From contig JAFBJZ010000663.1 of assembly GCA_016785225.1 (NCBI GenBank), positions 1 through 64,000 on the forward strand: a DNA stretch of 64,000 nt. The letters run 5' to 3'. The first letter of the stretch is position 1; every line of letters begins with the position of its first letter. The notes below the pieces were generated by a model. The model did no database searches. It was not told the origin of the DNA and worked only from the letters and a program-made list of their open reading frames with translations. Positions 47,891-61,699 of this stretch are shown piece by piece. This DNA is from Psettodes erumei (Eukaryota > Chordata > Actinopteri > Pleuronectiformes > Psettodidae). Made by a program: the position numbers and the translations under genes.

Positions 47891-48853
47891 AAGGGCCATG
47901 CCACCCATACTCCGCCGATATTCATATGATTTCACGCATAAAATGCAGATGAGATATTATGTGAGCCGACCACAAATGATTATCACGCCCTCACATTTGA
48001 AAACTTGGAACCGCTGAACGTGGAGAATGGCTTCTTGAGATATGACAACAACAAATTAATACCCTTTCAGAATAGTTGTTTTTTTTATCAATGGATTACA
48101 ATCAATTAAGTCACTTTACAGCTCTACTTTTTATAAATTATATTGAAACTCCGTATGGAAAGTGAAAGTGAAAAACTGAGGCCAATGTGCAGGAGCATTA
48201 GCGTAAATATTAAAATCAAAATGTTAAATAGAGAAAAAACAAAAGTTTGTCCTGAATATTTAATAATTTGGTGTTGACTTTACGCTTTTTTATTTTTGCT
48301 TTATACTGATAGTGGTTTTGGCTCTTGGTGTGGAAGTGAAAATTGCATTTTGCCGATGATTTTCGAGAAGGCCTACAGTTCTGTGGGTGACTCCTGCTTA
48401 ATATTGTTTAAACTTTAATCTTCCTATTTTACCAAGATTTGCTTTTCATTTTCATATTCTGTGTCAGGTGCTTTTTATATGTACTGTATCTCAGACTGAT
48501 TTGTGATGCAGGGTGACATTAATTCTGTGACAGCACTGGATGGTGGGGCAGGAGGGTGGGAATATTGGGGGTGTCACATTGTAAAAAAAATCAATCAATA
48601 AATAATCAGTAAAAAAGCACTATAAAAGTAATTGCTTAAAATGCTTGAAGCCACAGAAGTGTGGCAGTGCAAAGATTATTGGGACATGCTTTTTTCTTGG
48701 AAACAGGACTTTGGTGAACAAACATTCTTAGAGGCAAACATTTTTTATACATATTTAACTTCATTGTGATTAAAGACATGTAAAAACAGAGGCCCATTTA
48801 CAGACATTCATACTATGTGTCAAGCAAATAACAGGATGCACCGTCCACAGACA
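47891..48853. other. Gap between ppm1f promoter and top3b 3' end
   Basis: AT-rich intergenic and probable top3b 3' UTR. No coding region seen. Confidence 0.4.
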
Positions 48854-51800
48854 CTATACAAAGTAAGCTGCCAAGGCAGCCATTTTGTCTTTAGGTTTTT
48901 TAGGGTTGCCACGGCGTCCCCGGCCTCGTCCCCGTCCCCCTCGTCTCGCACCCCCGCCCCGGTGCATGAAGTGCCTCATGGTGGCATGTTTCAGCTCCAC
49001 CAGATCCTGGAAAACTGGATCACAGAAAACACAGCCGGTGTGTTGAGTCTCGCCGGCAGGAAGTGGAGTGCGGGTCTTGTTGAAGTCAACTGCGACCAGA
49101 GAGGCGTCGCAGGCGTCGCAGCTCTCTTGAGCAACCTAAGGGGAGAGAGAAGAACCTTAGAGGCAGCGTCAAGAGATCAAGAGAAATTGTAAGAATTGAA
49201 AGATCATAAATACATCATAAACATCATAAATACAAGGACTGGAAACTAATGAGCTCAGTTCAAATCAGACCAAAACTGAATCTTCGAGGGTCATGTTGGA
49301 GGATGCTCCTGCTTCCCTGATGCACTGAGCTCTCTCTCTCTCTCTCTCTCTGCACATCGATATCCCACTTTTACTTGTCACTAACCTCATGTCTCTCTCC
49401 CTGTCCTCATCCTGCAGGTATCTGCCCCCAGAGCTGCATGATCCAGACCTGACAACTGCTCAGCTCAACTATTAGAACTATTTTAGTAGTAATAGTTGTT
49501 GTTGCAGTAGTATTACTCCATAGCAGTATAAGCTATGACTAGCATCATTATCATTAGAACTACCAGTGTACAGTGTTTAATTACACTAGTATGTGCATTG
49601 TTCCTGCTCATTCTCTCCCTCACTTTCCTCTTTTTTCCTTCTCTCTCCTGCTGTCCTCCTCTTTCTCTCTCCTCTCTACCCCTCCCCCCTTCTTTCTCCT
49701 ATTTCTCTTTCAACCCAACTGGTCGAGGCAGATGGTCGCCCAACTGTGAGTGGTGTTGACAGAATAAACAATATATGAAACTTGATGAAACATCAGGCAT
49801 ATTTATGGCATTAGGAACTATGAGTTTATACAGTTTGGTGCAGATCCAAATCTGGTTGGAAGAAAATGCTGAATCCACGACTGGTGGTTGTGCAGAGAAT
49901 ATGTGGGATGATGTTCTTACCTGCACTCTGTGCGCATGTTCAAAGAAGTGTACCACCACGTTGCATTTATTACAGGCCATCCTCCATTTTGGTCCAGAGG
50001 TGGGATCCAGCACCAAAACCCCACTGTCACATTCCACACACTGTCCAATGCCCAGAGAGTTGAGCGAGTGCTGGCAGGACGGATGGGTACATTCATTGCA
50101 TCCCATACCTGGTAGAAGCAGATATTTTTAAAAAATGGGTCAGGCTGTCAGAAGCATCAGGAGGTTAAAGAGGAGCAAGACTAAGCACCAGATTTACAAT
50201 GACATGGAAATGTGCATTATGGTTTTCACTGGGTTTGTGCCCACAATTCAAGTGTACTCAGTGCCTGATTTTGATATTGTCTAAAATCCTAATCTAGCAA
50301 AAGTGCAGAAAGAGATAAAGTAAGACAAATCAAAACCGGAATCGCTGCCTCACAGTTGTATGCCTCCACCAACCACTTAAGTTGCAGCATTACGTAAACA
50401 AAGTTATTATTTTGTTATTATTATTATGACGTACAAATGTCATCTTACTGGTGCATCTGTTTGACTTATAAAGTAGAATCCCACAAGGAAAGAATCACTT
50501 AAAATATCAAACTATTTTTTTCCCCAAAATATTGCTACCTTGCATCATTTTCCAACTCCCATCCCTCTAACAAAAAGAAAAATTACACGCAAAAAAACCC
50601 TCATAGACATACCATGCTGCTCCAAAATAATACATCCTCATCTGGCATCAAATCTACTGTGTTGTTAAATTACAGAGCACTTTGTGATTCATGTATTGTT
50701 TGTTTCGAGATCTGGTTGGCAGCCTGAAACATCATTCACAAAAAGGTCATAGTTCGACAACATCACAGAAAGTCATACAAGGTCAGAATGACTTACTGGC
50801 GTCAGGGCTACTCCTACCTTTTTTCATGTCCCTGAAAGGCGGGTTGCTAAAGCAGTAGGGGCACAGGGGGTAGCTCTTGCCCCGGGCCCCGGACGTCCAC
50901 AGCACCAGCTCAAAGTCGTCCAGGGGACAGCGCAGCTCCTTGTACAGCTTGATGGCTCCGTTCTGTGGAAGGCTGTAGGTCTCGTCACAGTGGGAGCAGT
51001 GGAGCCTGCTGGGCTTGGCCTGCGGATACGGAGGTGATGTCAGGATTCTTCGCTTCACTTCACTTCCCACAGATTGGACAAAGACTGGACAGTACCTGTA
51101 CTACACTGCTGCTGATTTTACTGTCTTCAATGCATGTAGGGCCTTTTTCTAAACATACTGATCCGAACCCTGGAGCCTTCCATAACCTGAACTTTAAATA
51201 GTCTGTAAGTCTTTGGTTCTGGCTTCTGCCCCATTTTTCCAGTGTGTATGCCAAAGAAAAATGTTTTATATATACATAATTACAAAGGCAAAACTACAAA
51301 TATCTTGACTTATTAAAATACTCCAAAAAACCATTAAGATTCTGCAGAAGGAATGTTATAAAATGTTTTGAAATATGTCCTAAATTGTTGAGAAAGTGTC
51401 AATAAATATCTAATTGCATATGTACTGTACAAACAACAAGTACAGCACAAATATGTGCTCATGATTCAGACCGTACAACGTTAGCCCAATCGAAGCCTGG
51501 CCTGAAAGATGTAGAACATCTGGGATGAAAGTGGGCACTGGGTGTGGCAAGTAATTGTTTTGACCAATAGGAGAGCAGTAAACATGGCGAGACTGACTCA
51601 ACTGTTGCTTTATATTGTTGTTCCCTGAAGTTGGTCTTAGTTCAAATTCATTTTTAATACTCCAAGAGCTGAAACCCCTGCGTGTGTAACCGAAGGTTAC
51701 CAAAGCACATCTCATTACCATGTGACTGCCAGTAGTTACATTAGCTGGATTTCTAACATGTACCATGGACACTGGCAAAGTTCTTTGAAACTGTAATGAG

Positions 51801-54800
51801 GCAGAATGGACCAATCGCGCATCACTCCTTGCCTGACGTAGCTACCAAAGGACATCCTATAAGGGTCACATTGTACTTTCCACCACAAAACACCACTTAG
51901 CGGGCACACGCAACTAACTATGCACATATTCAGATACCAAGGTAATGACCGATGGATTTACAGCTTCATGATTCATTTATGAATTGAAAAGTGGTTCCTG
52001 AATCAGGTGGAAATGCTAATGAGGTGATGTCAGCTAAATTTTGAAGGCCAGAGCTCAGCATCCAGACGTCATGTGGTCCAGGAAGTGCTAGTGACATCTT
52101 CCAGCAGCTGGTACGAGCCTGAAGTGTTGTATTTATGCTAGTAAAAACAATATCCTGGTTTCAGCAACGTTTAATTAATGTTAACCAGGGTTGTGAACGC
52201 TGCTTTCTTCCTGCACAGGAGCAATTTCCACCAAGTGACACAATGGACAAATGAATGATGGTTTGGGCCAATAAAACATCTGCTTTGTTCATATCTACAT
52301 TCTTTCCTCACTGACCTGGATGTACTTCATGAAGCGGTGGCACTTGCCACAGCGGGACAGGGGCTTTCCAGTGGCAGCAATGGGGGAAAAGGAGACCTCC
52401 ATCAACTCATCCATGCCTATAAAACACAAAAGACAAATACTGTGGGCTGGAGTTGCACAGAAATTCACCAAAAAGTAACATATGTTCAAATAATATTTCC
52501 CTTGGTTTATTTAGCACTATAACTGGGCCATAAATTCCTTTAAAATTGACCCTTTACTGTATCTCCTCTTGCATTGTCTTCTTCTTTTCTTCTTCTGCAT
52601 TTTATCTGCTGTTTTTTCATCTCAGTGGTTTATACCTTGTTGTTTTTAAACGTCTTACACCTCAGCAAGTGCTACCTAAATCTCATTATATTGTTGTCTG
52701 ACCTTCAACAGAATTACTTAATTACTGCCCAGACAGGCAGGTCATGGCAGGACATCCAGGCAACCAAAATGTGCATGATCTGCACTACAAACTAACATTA
52801 TCAGCTCAATATCTAACATTAGGTTCCTCTGCTAGATGGATGCGCCATTCACGTGATCACACATATTTGTAAATCTTTTTTTATGTGTAGCTCTTGCTTT
52901 CCCTGCGCGGCGTTTCTGTCAACACCAAAGCCTTGACGGGTAGTAACATTCTTCAGTAGGTGCACATTAGCTATGTCATGGCCTACGCTGTAAGTCTATG
53001 CAGGTAGCCACCACAGGTAAACCCTTAATACAGAAGCACTAATCCTAGTTTATTTGAGTTGCAATTAAATAAATATGAATTTCACAAAGCCCACTGTTGA
53101 TCAGATTTACACAATGTAACCCTTGTGGCAGTGCTCCTGCAGCTGCTGTGAACTTACCGGTGATGGAATCCACAAAGTAGTGAAACTTCCTCTTGAAGAT
53201 GTCCAGTGTGTGCTGCAGGACCTGCTGGAAGTTGGCTTTACCCAGTGCAATAAGGTTCAGCTGTTTCTCTACTGCGCTGCGTATGGTGGGCAGAACCAGC
53301 TCCGCATCTGCAAAACACACACACACACACAGCCACTTAGTTTTATTTTATTGGCTGTGCAACACTTGTATGCAGTAATATAGCTTATTTTGTTATTTGG
53401 CTTAAATGCTGATGCACTTTGTGTCTGAGGGTTCATGCAGTAAAGTGGATTTATCTGTCTTTACACTATTGTGTGTTTGTGTGTGTGTGTGTGTGTGTGT
53501 ATGTATTAAATAGTTGTATTTGTTTTTCTGCAGTATCTGGGATAATAAAGATAAGCCACTCACAAATTTAAATTCCCACAACTAATGGCGCCCATGTATA
53601 TAAGTGAATTTGACTATTCATTCACTCATTCATTGATACAGCAATGTTCAAGAACCAATCCGATACACTTTTACATTAGAATGTACAATAATAGAAGGTA
53701 AATGACCTATCTTGTAGTAGCCATGCACAAGAACAATGCCCAGGTTGGTTGGCTTCAACTTGCGACCGTTCTCTATTGTAACGTAGTTCCTCTGGCAGAT
53801 GTTGTTGATGTGGACAGGGATGCTGGCATCAGTACCTGTAGTGGGGGGGGGCAGAAACCATGTGTAAAATTCTCTCTCTTTATTATCATCGTCCCTCAGC
53901 AGTTTCATGCTCTCACATATGGCCCCTGTAGCATGTAGCGCTTAAGAAATGAGCTTTACTTTTTTAATCATTAACATATGCAAAGGCCAGAAACAGACCT
54001 TATTAGCTAGGTTTTAATCAGTGTAGGGACACCTTCGATATATTATATATGGTCATTTGCTACATAATTATAACAAGGCTTCTGTCTGCATACATATATA
54101 GAGTATCTTATTCTGGAGTTTTACAGAAAGAATGATAAAATGATTTGTATTAAAATAAATTCAACGTGTCTGAGAGAATAGCTGGTTAATGCAGCGGAAC
54201 ATTTAGCAGCAAAAGAATTTGGTGGAGGCCAAACCGAAGTTAAAATAGAGAGTGAACATTGGAAAAATGCCGATGTTGAAGGCTGGATGTGCAAACAGGG
54301 AAGGAGCTTGCTAAGACTGCTAATTATCTTGCTTTTTTAAGGATGTCTGTCATATCCATTTTTAGGGGAATTTGTCAAATGCTTTTAGCTTACTGTGCAA
54401 ATACTCTGAACCCAAGTAGCCAGAAAAGTCAAACTGCTTGAATTTTGAAATTCATCTCTTCAGTGTATGCATTCTGTATTAGCTCCTTCTGCAGCAATCG
54501 CTCATGTTAAAACCCCAGATTCAAAATGTTGGATCACTTTAAAACTTGAACGAGCAAATAGTGCAGTGTCAGGACGTAGGCGGAAATTACATCCAGGGGG
54601 CAGTACTGAGGTTTACCGATGCCGTGTTTCTCCATGAGGGTGATGAGCTCGGCCTCGGTCAGGTAGTCTGGGGGGCAGGTCTGCTTCTCCACCAGCTTGA
54701 TCTCATCGACCGTGAAAGTGTCTCCACGCTCACAATCTGGCATGGCCTCTTCCAGAGGGATGCCCTGCCAAGGCATCACCGCTGTGTAACCTGGGAACAC

Positions 54801-57800
54801 AACAGACCGGCAACTTTCATAAACCCATTGCTTAGTTTATGCTCACACCAGTTTTAAAGAAGTGGTTTACTAAACTGAGCTAAACTTAGCCAGGAGACAC
54901 AGGAATGTTGAAATCAGTCACTCGCGACCATCTGTAGAAGTACTGAATCAAAACCTTTCTGCTAAGCTGCAGCATCAAACACTGCTTTAGTGGAGACAAA
55001 CTGATAATCCTGAAATCCTTGCTTGCATTTGGAAGGTGCCCACTGCAGCTTGGCACTCATGAAGCGAGCTGAAAGAGCGAGCGGCCGGCTGTACCTGGCG
55101 ATATTAGGGCTTTGCCGCTGCAGGAGAAAGCCTCCGTGCCAATGCTGAAGTCTATGGTTGTCTGCAGGTACTTGCAGTCCTGACTGACCGTGGCGATGAA
55201 ATGCCGCGTGATGTAGTCGTACAGCCGCCAGCCATCACTGCCTGTGGAGTTGTAGAAGAGGAAGAGCCTTGGTTAGAGGTTGAACCTGAAGTCTGGGGAT
55301 GTCACTGTCCTAAGTCTTGAGCGGTATGTGTCACTTCCTGTTCTTACAAAGCTGTTGCACAAACAAGCACTTCTTCTTGCTGTCTCAGGTGTGCGTGCAT
55401 GTGTAGAACACACCAACATAACAACTCCCCCTTTTATAGTATGAATACAAGCATGTCCATATTCACAGTCAAGTAGGAAGTATGGATTATCTGATGATTT
55501 TTGTTTGTATTCAACACTGCAATTCAATTCACCTCCGCTGTAATGTGGGCAGAGGCAGACATCTCAAAACCTGGACAAATAAAACCAAAACTATCTGCCT
55601 GAATAGAAAGCTGTTGTAGATGGATAACTGTAATTTGGCTAAATTGACATTCGACAATCCTAACTTATTATAAATTATCCAATCAGCTGCACGACCCACC
55701 CAATTCTCCTTCTGAGGCAGCACGCATGGGAGTGATGGGCGGATGGTCTCCAGCATCAGTTCCTTTCCTGGGTCGGTTTAATCCAGTCGAAAGAAGAGCC
55801 TTCACCTGATGGAGAAGTAAAACATCTTTTAGGAAACCTATTTTCATGTGTATCCACATTCAAGCATCATATTCATAACTGCCTGGGAAATACAGTAAAT
55901 CAGTGTGTGTACGCATGGCTGGCCTCGAGTGTATCGGGGGATGAATCCCTTGACGTTTTCCTGTACCCTCACCTCCTCTGCCCACATGGGGTTGTTGGCC
56001 TGCTGCTTCAGCGTTCCCTTCAGATCAAAGTTCTCTGGGTAGTGAGTCGTCTCAGTACGTGGGTAGCTGATGTAGCCTTGCGTATACAGGCGCTCTGCAA
56101 TCTGCATGGTGTGCTGGGGACCCATGCCTGAAAGACAGTCAGAAATATCTGAATGTCTTTGCTTGTTATTACACCTGCAGGAAATTATGAATTGCAGCCG
56201 TTGTGTTTCAGTCTGAATTAGGGTGATGGCTAGACTCTGTCAGAACACTGAATGATTGTTACTCTCGGTTATCTTAGATTTGGTTCCAAGTTTTATCCTG
56301 CAGAAATTGAGTGTATTTTCAAAGATTTTAGAAGGGCAAGTCCATCCCTACAAAAAAAGAAAACAGTATATAACATACGGTGAAGAGTTTGTCGATTATC
56401 TTCCACTGAAAAACAGCCTCTTCTATATTTTCAATTACAGTAAACAGAAAGCCGGGATTAATCAAGAGCTGAATCAAATAAACTGACAATAATAGTCCTA
56501 ATACAAACAATGTAATGATGAACCTCACATCACAGCACTGACAGACACTGACCAGTGACAGCACATTGACAGCTGATGAGATGCTGCTTATGTCGATGTG
56601 AATATACCTAAGGCAGAGCTGGCCACTCTCAGCATCTCCACTGTGTTCAAAGCCTGAGGCCTCTGCTTGGTCTTCTCTTTCTTACTCACTGACTCCACCT
56701 GTGTGAAGAGAGGAATCATTCATCTTATATCAGAGGTCATGTTAGGTTGTCTACAGCTCAGACTGAGCGTGACTTGGGTGAATCCATCAGGTCATTGACT
56801 TGTGATTGGTCCGGGGCTCCATTCCCTGATCGCTGCTGCACAGACTCTGGCTCCAAATGACATCACCAAGGCAAGATGGAAGCTGTACTTGGGATATTTT
56901 GGCTTCATTTGTACAGTATGAGGAAGCGTGACATCATTATCAGCTATACTTTAAAGTCTTAATGCAAGCACAACATTATATTAAATAATCACTCCATTTG
57001 AGAAGTGGATATTTTACTGAATCAACTCGGCAAGAATGAGCACAGTTCATGTTCAGGTTTTTGTTCTTACCCGGGCTTCTCTGGACGTCTTGGCCAGGTT
57101 GACAAACATCTGACCCACTTCCCTGTCAAAGACCCTCACCCTGTTCCAGTCCAGTGTCAGTGGGCTGTCCTTTCCTTTAAACACCTGACAGAACAAAGCA
57201 ACAAAAAAGGTCTGTCAATGCAACACAGAAGGAAGGGATTGTTGATAGTGGTTGATGGGGGAGCAAAGCTGGAGATTTACCTTCGCCTGGAGGATCCAGT
57301 AAGTCTCTGGTTTAAAGGACTGGATCTTGTCATGGCGTTCGACGCAGAAGCCTAGCGTGGGGGTCTGGCACGGGCCAAATGAGATCAAGGAGGAGTCGAG
57401 ATTGCCATATTTGCCCTGAAAATACTTGGTCTGGAACCTGAAAAAAATATTTGACCCACAACATTCAGGCTTACACTTAATTATCGTCCCATGTGACACC
57501 AACAGGATTTGGGCTCCGCTGCTAGTTCGAAGGCGGCCGATCAAATGCAAACTGTACTCTTAAGTGTGTTTGCTCTCGTCTTTTGATTTCTGAATAAATG
57601 TACCGTGTGAAAGCACAGCCGATGCGCAGGTCCAGCTCCTGCCGCGCGTCCACCGACAGCGCTTCGTTGCGGTTGGGTTCTCCGAGGCTGTTCATGGCGT
57701 TGCAGATGTCAGTGTCGGTAATGGAGCTGAATTTGGCACGGTAAACGCTCTGCTCCCTGCCGCTCCCCTTGTTCATCACTGGCTGGATAGCGTCCAGCAC

Positions 57801-59037
57801 CTTGGAGACAAGAGAAAGTAAAAATTCAAGACAGAAATAAATATATGTGCAGGCAAGTATTTGTGGATAATCTCTCATTTGCAATACAAAATGGTTTGGA
57901 TGTGATGATCCATAAACGTATGTGATCACATGTGAATGCTGGGTGGAAACAGAGCCCCAGTCACCTCAAAGCAGATGTTCTCGCCTTCTTTATCGCAGTC
58001 CAGCCACAGAACCACGTAGTCGCAGCCTCTGGCTTCAACCTGACACGAAGCCAGAAACACGGGGTGAGCACCAGAGCACGCAGGAAGCACCAGCATGTTG
58101 CGAACATACGATAACACACGACTGGGTCAACCTCTCCGACCTACCTGCAGGAACTTGACCATGTTGAGTTTGGGGTTGGCCTCTTTCTTCTCTGTGGGAG
58201 CTTTGCTGAAGAGTTCTGCGGGGTCCACCTTGTCCCAGTTGTTGTACTTCCCTTGAAGAAGGAGAACCAAACTGGTTAATGCTTTTAATAAGAAATTCCC
58301 AAAAATCCAAATCCTGGATTTGGATGTTGAAGAAGTTGAAACCAATACTATACTAAAATAACTATACTTGAGGAGTCATGTTAATGAATTCCATTATGCT
58401 GTACTGGTGTTTCTATGAAGTGCCATCAGTGAGGGTGAAGGACGAGGGATGAAACCCACCGATGAAGTCCAGACTCATCACGTGTCCACAGACAGAAGTC
58501 ATCTTGAAGCGGACCGCTTGGCCCTGGAAGCTGCCCGTGTACTCGTGCACTGAGCATGCTCCGTTGAGCCCCTTGCGACTGGAACAATTTCCTGGAGCAG
58601 AACAGATGAAGTCATGAGTCAACGTTTCACAACATTTTAATGTTCGGCCTAAAGCTTCAATATATTATTATATATCCATATTTTTTGGGCTGTGCAGGAC
58701 TTCCGTAAGTCCTTCAAGATGATCAACTTGCATTAGTAAAAGCTTGAGCATTTTACAAAATGTACTGATTCATCCTGCAAAAATTTAGAAAAATAAACTA
58801 AAAAGACACGTTATTTTTCTGTTGAACTGTTGAGACGCGCTCAGAACCTTTACAGAAGAATGGCAATGAGTCAACAACATGAACATGAGGCCGACCATGT
58901 CCCTTTTTAAGTGAGGGGTTAGTGGGGGGCTGAAAGCTCCACGCCAACGTCCTCTCTGAATAAAACGATTCTCTCAAGGCCGAATGCTAATGACAGGAAC
59001 GTGGACATGCTCCGCTTCAGCCTCTTAATAACCGCCC

Positions 59038-59089
<52 letters not shown>

Positions 59090-61564
59090 GTGGTAGAAAT
59101 ACTGACAAGAAGAGGCCGTATAAATACAGGTCGCAGATACACCCCAACCAAAGGACACGCTGAGGAGGAGAAACCACACAGCACCAATCCACATCCACAC
59201 GCTCAACGTGCCAATCTCCAGCGAGGAACTTCAAACATGGAACGGCTGCAGGTAAGACGCCCGCCTTTACGCCGGTGCCAATGAACACGGGGGGGGGCAA
59301 ACTCATACCCGCAAATACGCAGTGACATCATGATCGGTAGGCTGCTCAGACATTTCAGCCTGAGCCAAAAGGGGTGGCCCGACCGACATCCGGCATCCCG
59401 AGAGTCGTGCGGTAGACACCTGCAGCCACAACATCAAATACGGTTTAAAATGGGACTTCACAATCAGATCAACCAAAGTTACAATCATAAATCTGTACAG
59501 TACTCTGATGTCGTCCTGCTGTGCTTTCCATGACCGAGTCAAAACTGTTCAAACACAGTGTGAAACACCTGCTACATCAGTTCTTCAAACTCAGAGGGTT
59601 ATATCAACGTTGTGTCTCTGACTCAGAGACATCGGGCAACACTCACGCAACCTTGTTGCTGTCGTTTTTGACTGGGTCCAGCTGCTGCGTGTCTTTCTGC
59701 TGTGCCTGCTGACCGTCCACCAGTGTCCGGCCGTCCCACTGGGCAGCCAGTGCGTGGACGAGTCCTTCTGCACATACAGCCTGCAGGACTACTACAGCCA
59801 GCTGGTCAACCTGCCCAGCCACATCAACGAGCGCAGCATCGCCACCTGGAGCTACGTGTGAGTTACCCACAGTTACACACAGTTACACACGGTTACACAG
59901 GGTTACACAGCTGAGTGCAGACAGGTCTGGTGGAGGAAGAGATTATCTGACTGATAGATAATGACAATATGAGGATTTGGTCATTGGTGATACTGATTTT
60001 TGCTGTTTATATAATTTCAAATGGAGCTTTTTTTGATTATTGTTGGTCAGACAAATCAAAAATTGAGCAAAAGAAAAAGTAAAGGAATAAGGACAAATCT
60101 TTGGAAAAGAGATTTTTAATCTCAGGGGACTTCCTGGTTAAATAAAGGTTAAATTTAATATATATATACATTTATAAGATAAAAGCATAAATGAGGGGTG
60201 AATATTTTCATTACCTATTAATGTGCCTGTTACTTTATCAATTAAGAGATGAAGAAATGTTTTGTCGGAAAAAAACAGCCATAATTTCCTACAGCTCAAG
60301 ATGACGACTGCAAATGTTTTGTTTCCAAAGAGTTTCAAGTGCTTTTCACTGGGGAGCAAAATGATACGTTTTAGCTCCAAATGACTTCATTCCAAATAGT
60401 TGCGAATGTTGACTGACTTATTGATTAATCCACTCATTTTTTTCAGATCTAGTTTAAATCTTTTGGGAAATTGCAGCTAAACTCTAACAAAGTGAGTGAA
60501 TTAAGGCAACAACAGATAATCATAGTTAGTTATATTATAGCATAGTGAACAGCAGTGTAAGCCAGTATATCATTTAGCATAAACCATTACAGTGTGATAT
60601 CAGATTGATATCAGAAACAATATTATGTTTCAGGCTGTTTTCAGTGGGATGTCTTGAAATGTTTTGTTTTAATCAAACCAACGGCCACAACCATAAAACA
60701 CGACTAATCGCCTCAGCAGTTTTGTTAACCAGATTTATAGCTCAGGACTGTAATAAAAACAGAGCGCCACGTGAGCTCTCCGGATGAACACGCCACAGAG
60801 TGAAAGCCCCCCCCGATCTCTCCCGCCTCTCATGTCCCATCAGAGAGAACATCGACTTGAATCGGGTGCCTCAGGTCATCCACGAGGCCAGCTGCCACAC
60901 CAGCCACTCCTGCAGAGGGCTCGACAGCACCTTCGGCCTCGAGACCATCCCCGTGTCCCTGAGGATGCCCGTCCTCAGGAAAAACCCCAGCTGCTTCCCC
61001 ACGGCCAGCTACTCCCTGGAGTTTGAGCTCATCACCATAGCCTGCATATGTGCTATCTCCAGGCACAGCTGAGCGGGACCGGCTGCTCCGACGTGTTAGA
61101 GGTTTCACTCAAGATGTCCCCGTTCAACACACAGAACGTGTAATTAAAGACATTTTACATGGGCATCGTTGTGTTCATATTCTGGCAGTGTGGATGTCAC
61201 AGCCTTTGCCCGACAACAGAGAAGCTTTACAACCTGAATATCCTCCAGTAAAACACACTGTGGTGACACACAACAAAGATCAGCAATGTTTGAGAGACTG
61301 GTGCAGATAAAATACTACTACTACTAATAATAATAATAATAACGTCTATCTTAATGTGTCCAATCAACTGATTTTGGCGTACGTTCACACACAGCTGTCC
61401 CAAATAATAACAGTCCCAGACACAGGAATTGTATGTATTTATGGTTTAACGCCTGACAATGCGGCCCATGACACAAAAGTACAGCGGCTCTCACCTTTCG
61501 AGAGGATTTTGGAAATCGACTGAGCCAACGACGGTTTCTCTGCCACCATTAAAACAGTTCTCAT
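48854..61564 (-). CDS. top3b: DNA topoisomerase 3-beta
   Basis: Type IA topoisomerase acting on DNA and RNA, partner of TDRD3. Eighteen coding exons, all in phase: 61495-61564, 58460-58591, 58145-58251, 57965-58039, 57604-57800, 57281-57437, 57071-57184, 56608-56698, 55973-56127, 55700-55805, 55095-55241, 54617-54790, 53707-53835, 53158-53307, 52316-52416, 50818-51019, 49921-50108, 48854-49135. Product 858 residues (human 862). The Toprim domain opens with MRTVLMVAEKPSLAQSIS and contains WLDCDKEGENICFE. The catalytic tyrosine is in QGYISYPRTETTHYP, and DAGDHPPITPM follows. The C-terminal zinc region has CGKCHRFMKY, LHCSHCDETY, CPYCFSNPPF, CNECTHPSCQHS and CDACDASL, and ends in an RGG box (RGGGARRGGRGRGRGRR) before AALAAYFV. 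Intron 1 contains an antisense IL-17-type gene. An ETS site (CCGGAAG, minus strand) lies near 61724-61730 upstream. Confidence 0.97.
49330..49352. repeat. (CT)n microsatellite
   Basis: About 11 CT units at the edge of the family B repeat copy in top3b. Confidence 0.8.
49430..49770 (-). repeat. Dispersed teleost repeat, family B copy 2
   Basis: Reverse orientation relative to 10440-10850. CCCAACTGGTCGAGGCAGATG mirrors the CATCTGCCTCGATTGGTTGGG block of copy 1, followed by the same pyrimidine-rich tract and TAGTTGTTGTTGCAGTAG. It sits in the last top3b intron. Confidence 0.6.
53470..53500. repeat. (GT)n microsatellite in top3b intron
   Basis: About 14 GT units, interrupted near the start. Confidence 0.85.
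59039..59088. repeat. (CA)n microsatellite upstream of the IL-17-type gene
   Basis: A run of about 25 CA units ending about 30 bp before the TATA box of the nested cytokine gene. Confidence 0.95.
59119..59126 (+). promoter_or_regulatory. TATA box of the nested IL-17-type gene
   Basis: TATAAATA, 111 bp before the ATG, on the strand opposite to top3b. It supports an independent promoter. Confidence 0.6.
59237..61072 (+). CDS. IL-17-family cytokine nested in top3b intron 1 (il17n-like candidate)
   Basis: A secreted cystine-knot cytokine. Three exons: 59237-59251 (five codons, MERLQ), 59682-59857 and 60844-61072 (TGA), with phases 0 and 2 that agree, giving 139 residues. The N-terminus reads MERLQLLRVFLLCLLTVHQC, a clear signal peptide. 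The mature part has the IL-17 core: an ATWSYVENIDLNRVPQVI block, then HEASCHTSHSCRG, NPSCFP, and the terminal CIC pair in LITIACICAISRHS, equivalent to the C..C, C and CxC cysteines of the family. The first and third exons are supported by GT-AG sites, and a TATA box lies upstream. It differs from IL-17B/C/D types and could be the fish-specific il17n, but I cannot confirm the subfamily. It lies entirely within top3b intron 1 on the other strand. Confidence 0.88.
59862..59912 (+). repeat. Short minisatellite (about 10-11 bp unit)
   Basis: Five tandem copies of GGTTACACA/AGTTACACAC-type units starting just after the donor of the second exon of the IL-17-type gene. Confidence 0.85.
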
Positions 61565-61699
61565 GTTGAAAAGCTGCCGGTCAGTCCGCTGCCACGCACT
61601 GCTGCAGTCTAACTGTTGCAAGCTCACCAACAAGCGTCAGCAATAACCACTCAGTCCGCCAAGTACTGCTCGCTAACGGTCTCTGTTATGGACAACGTG

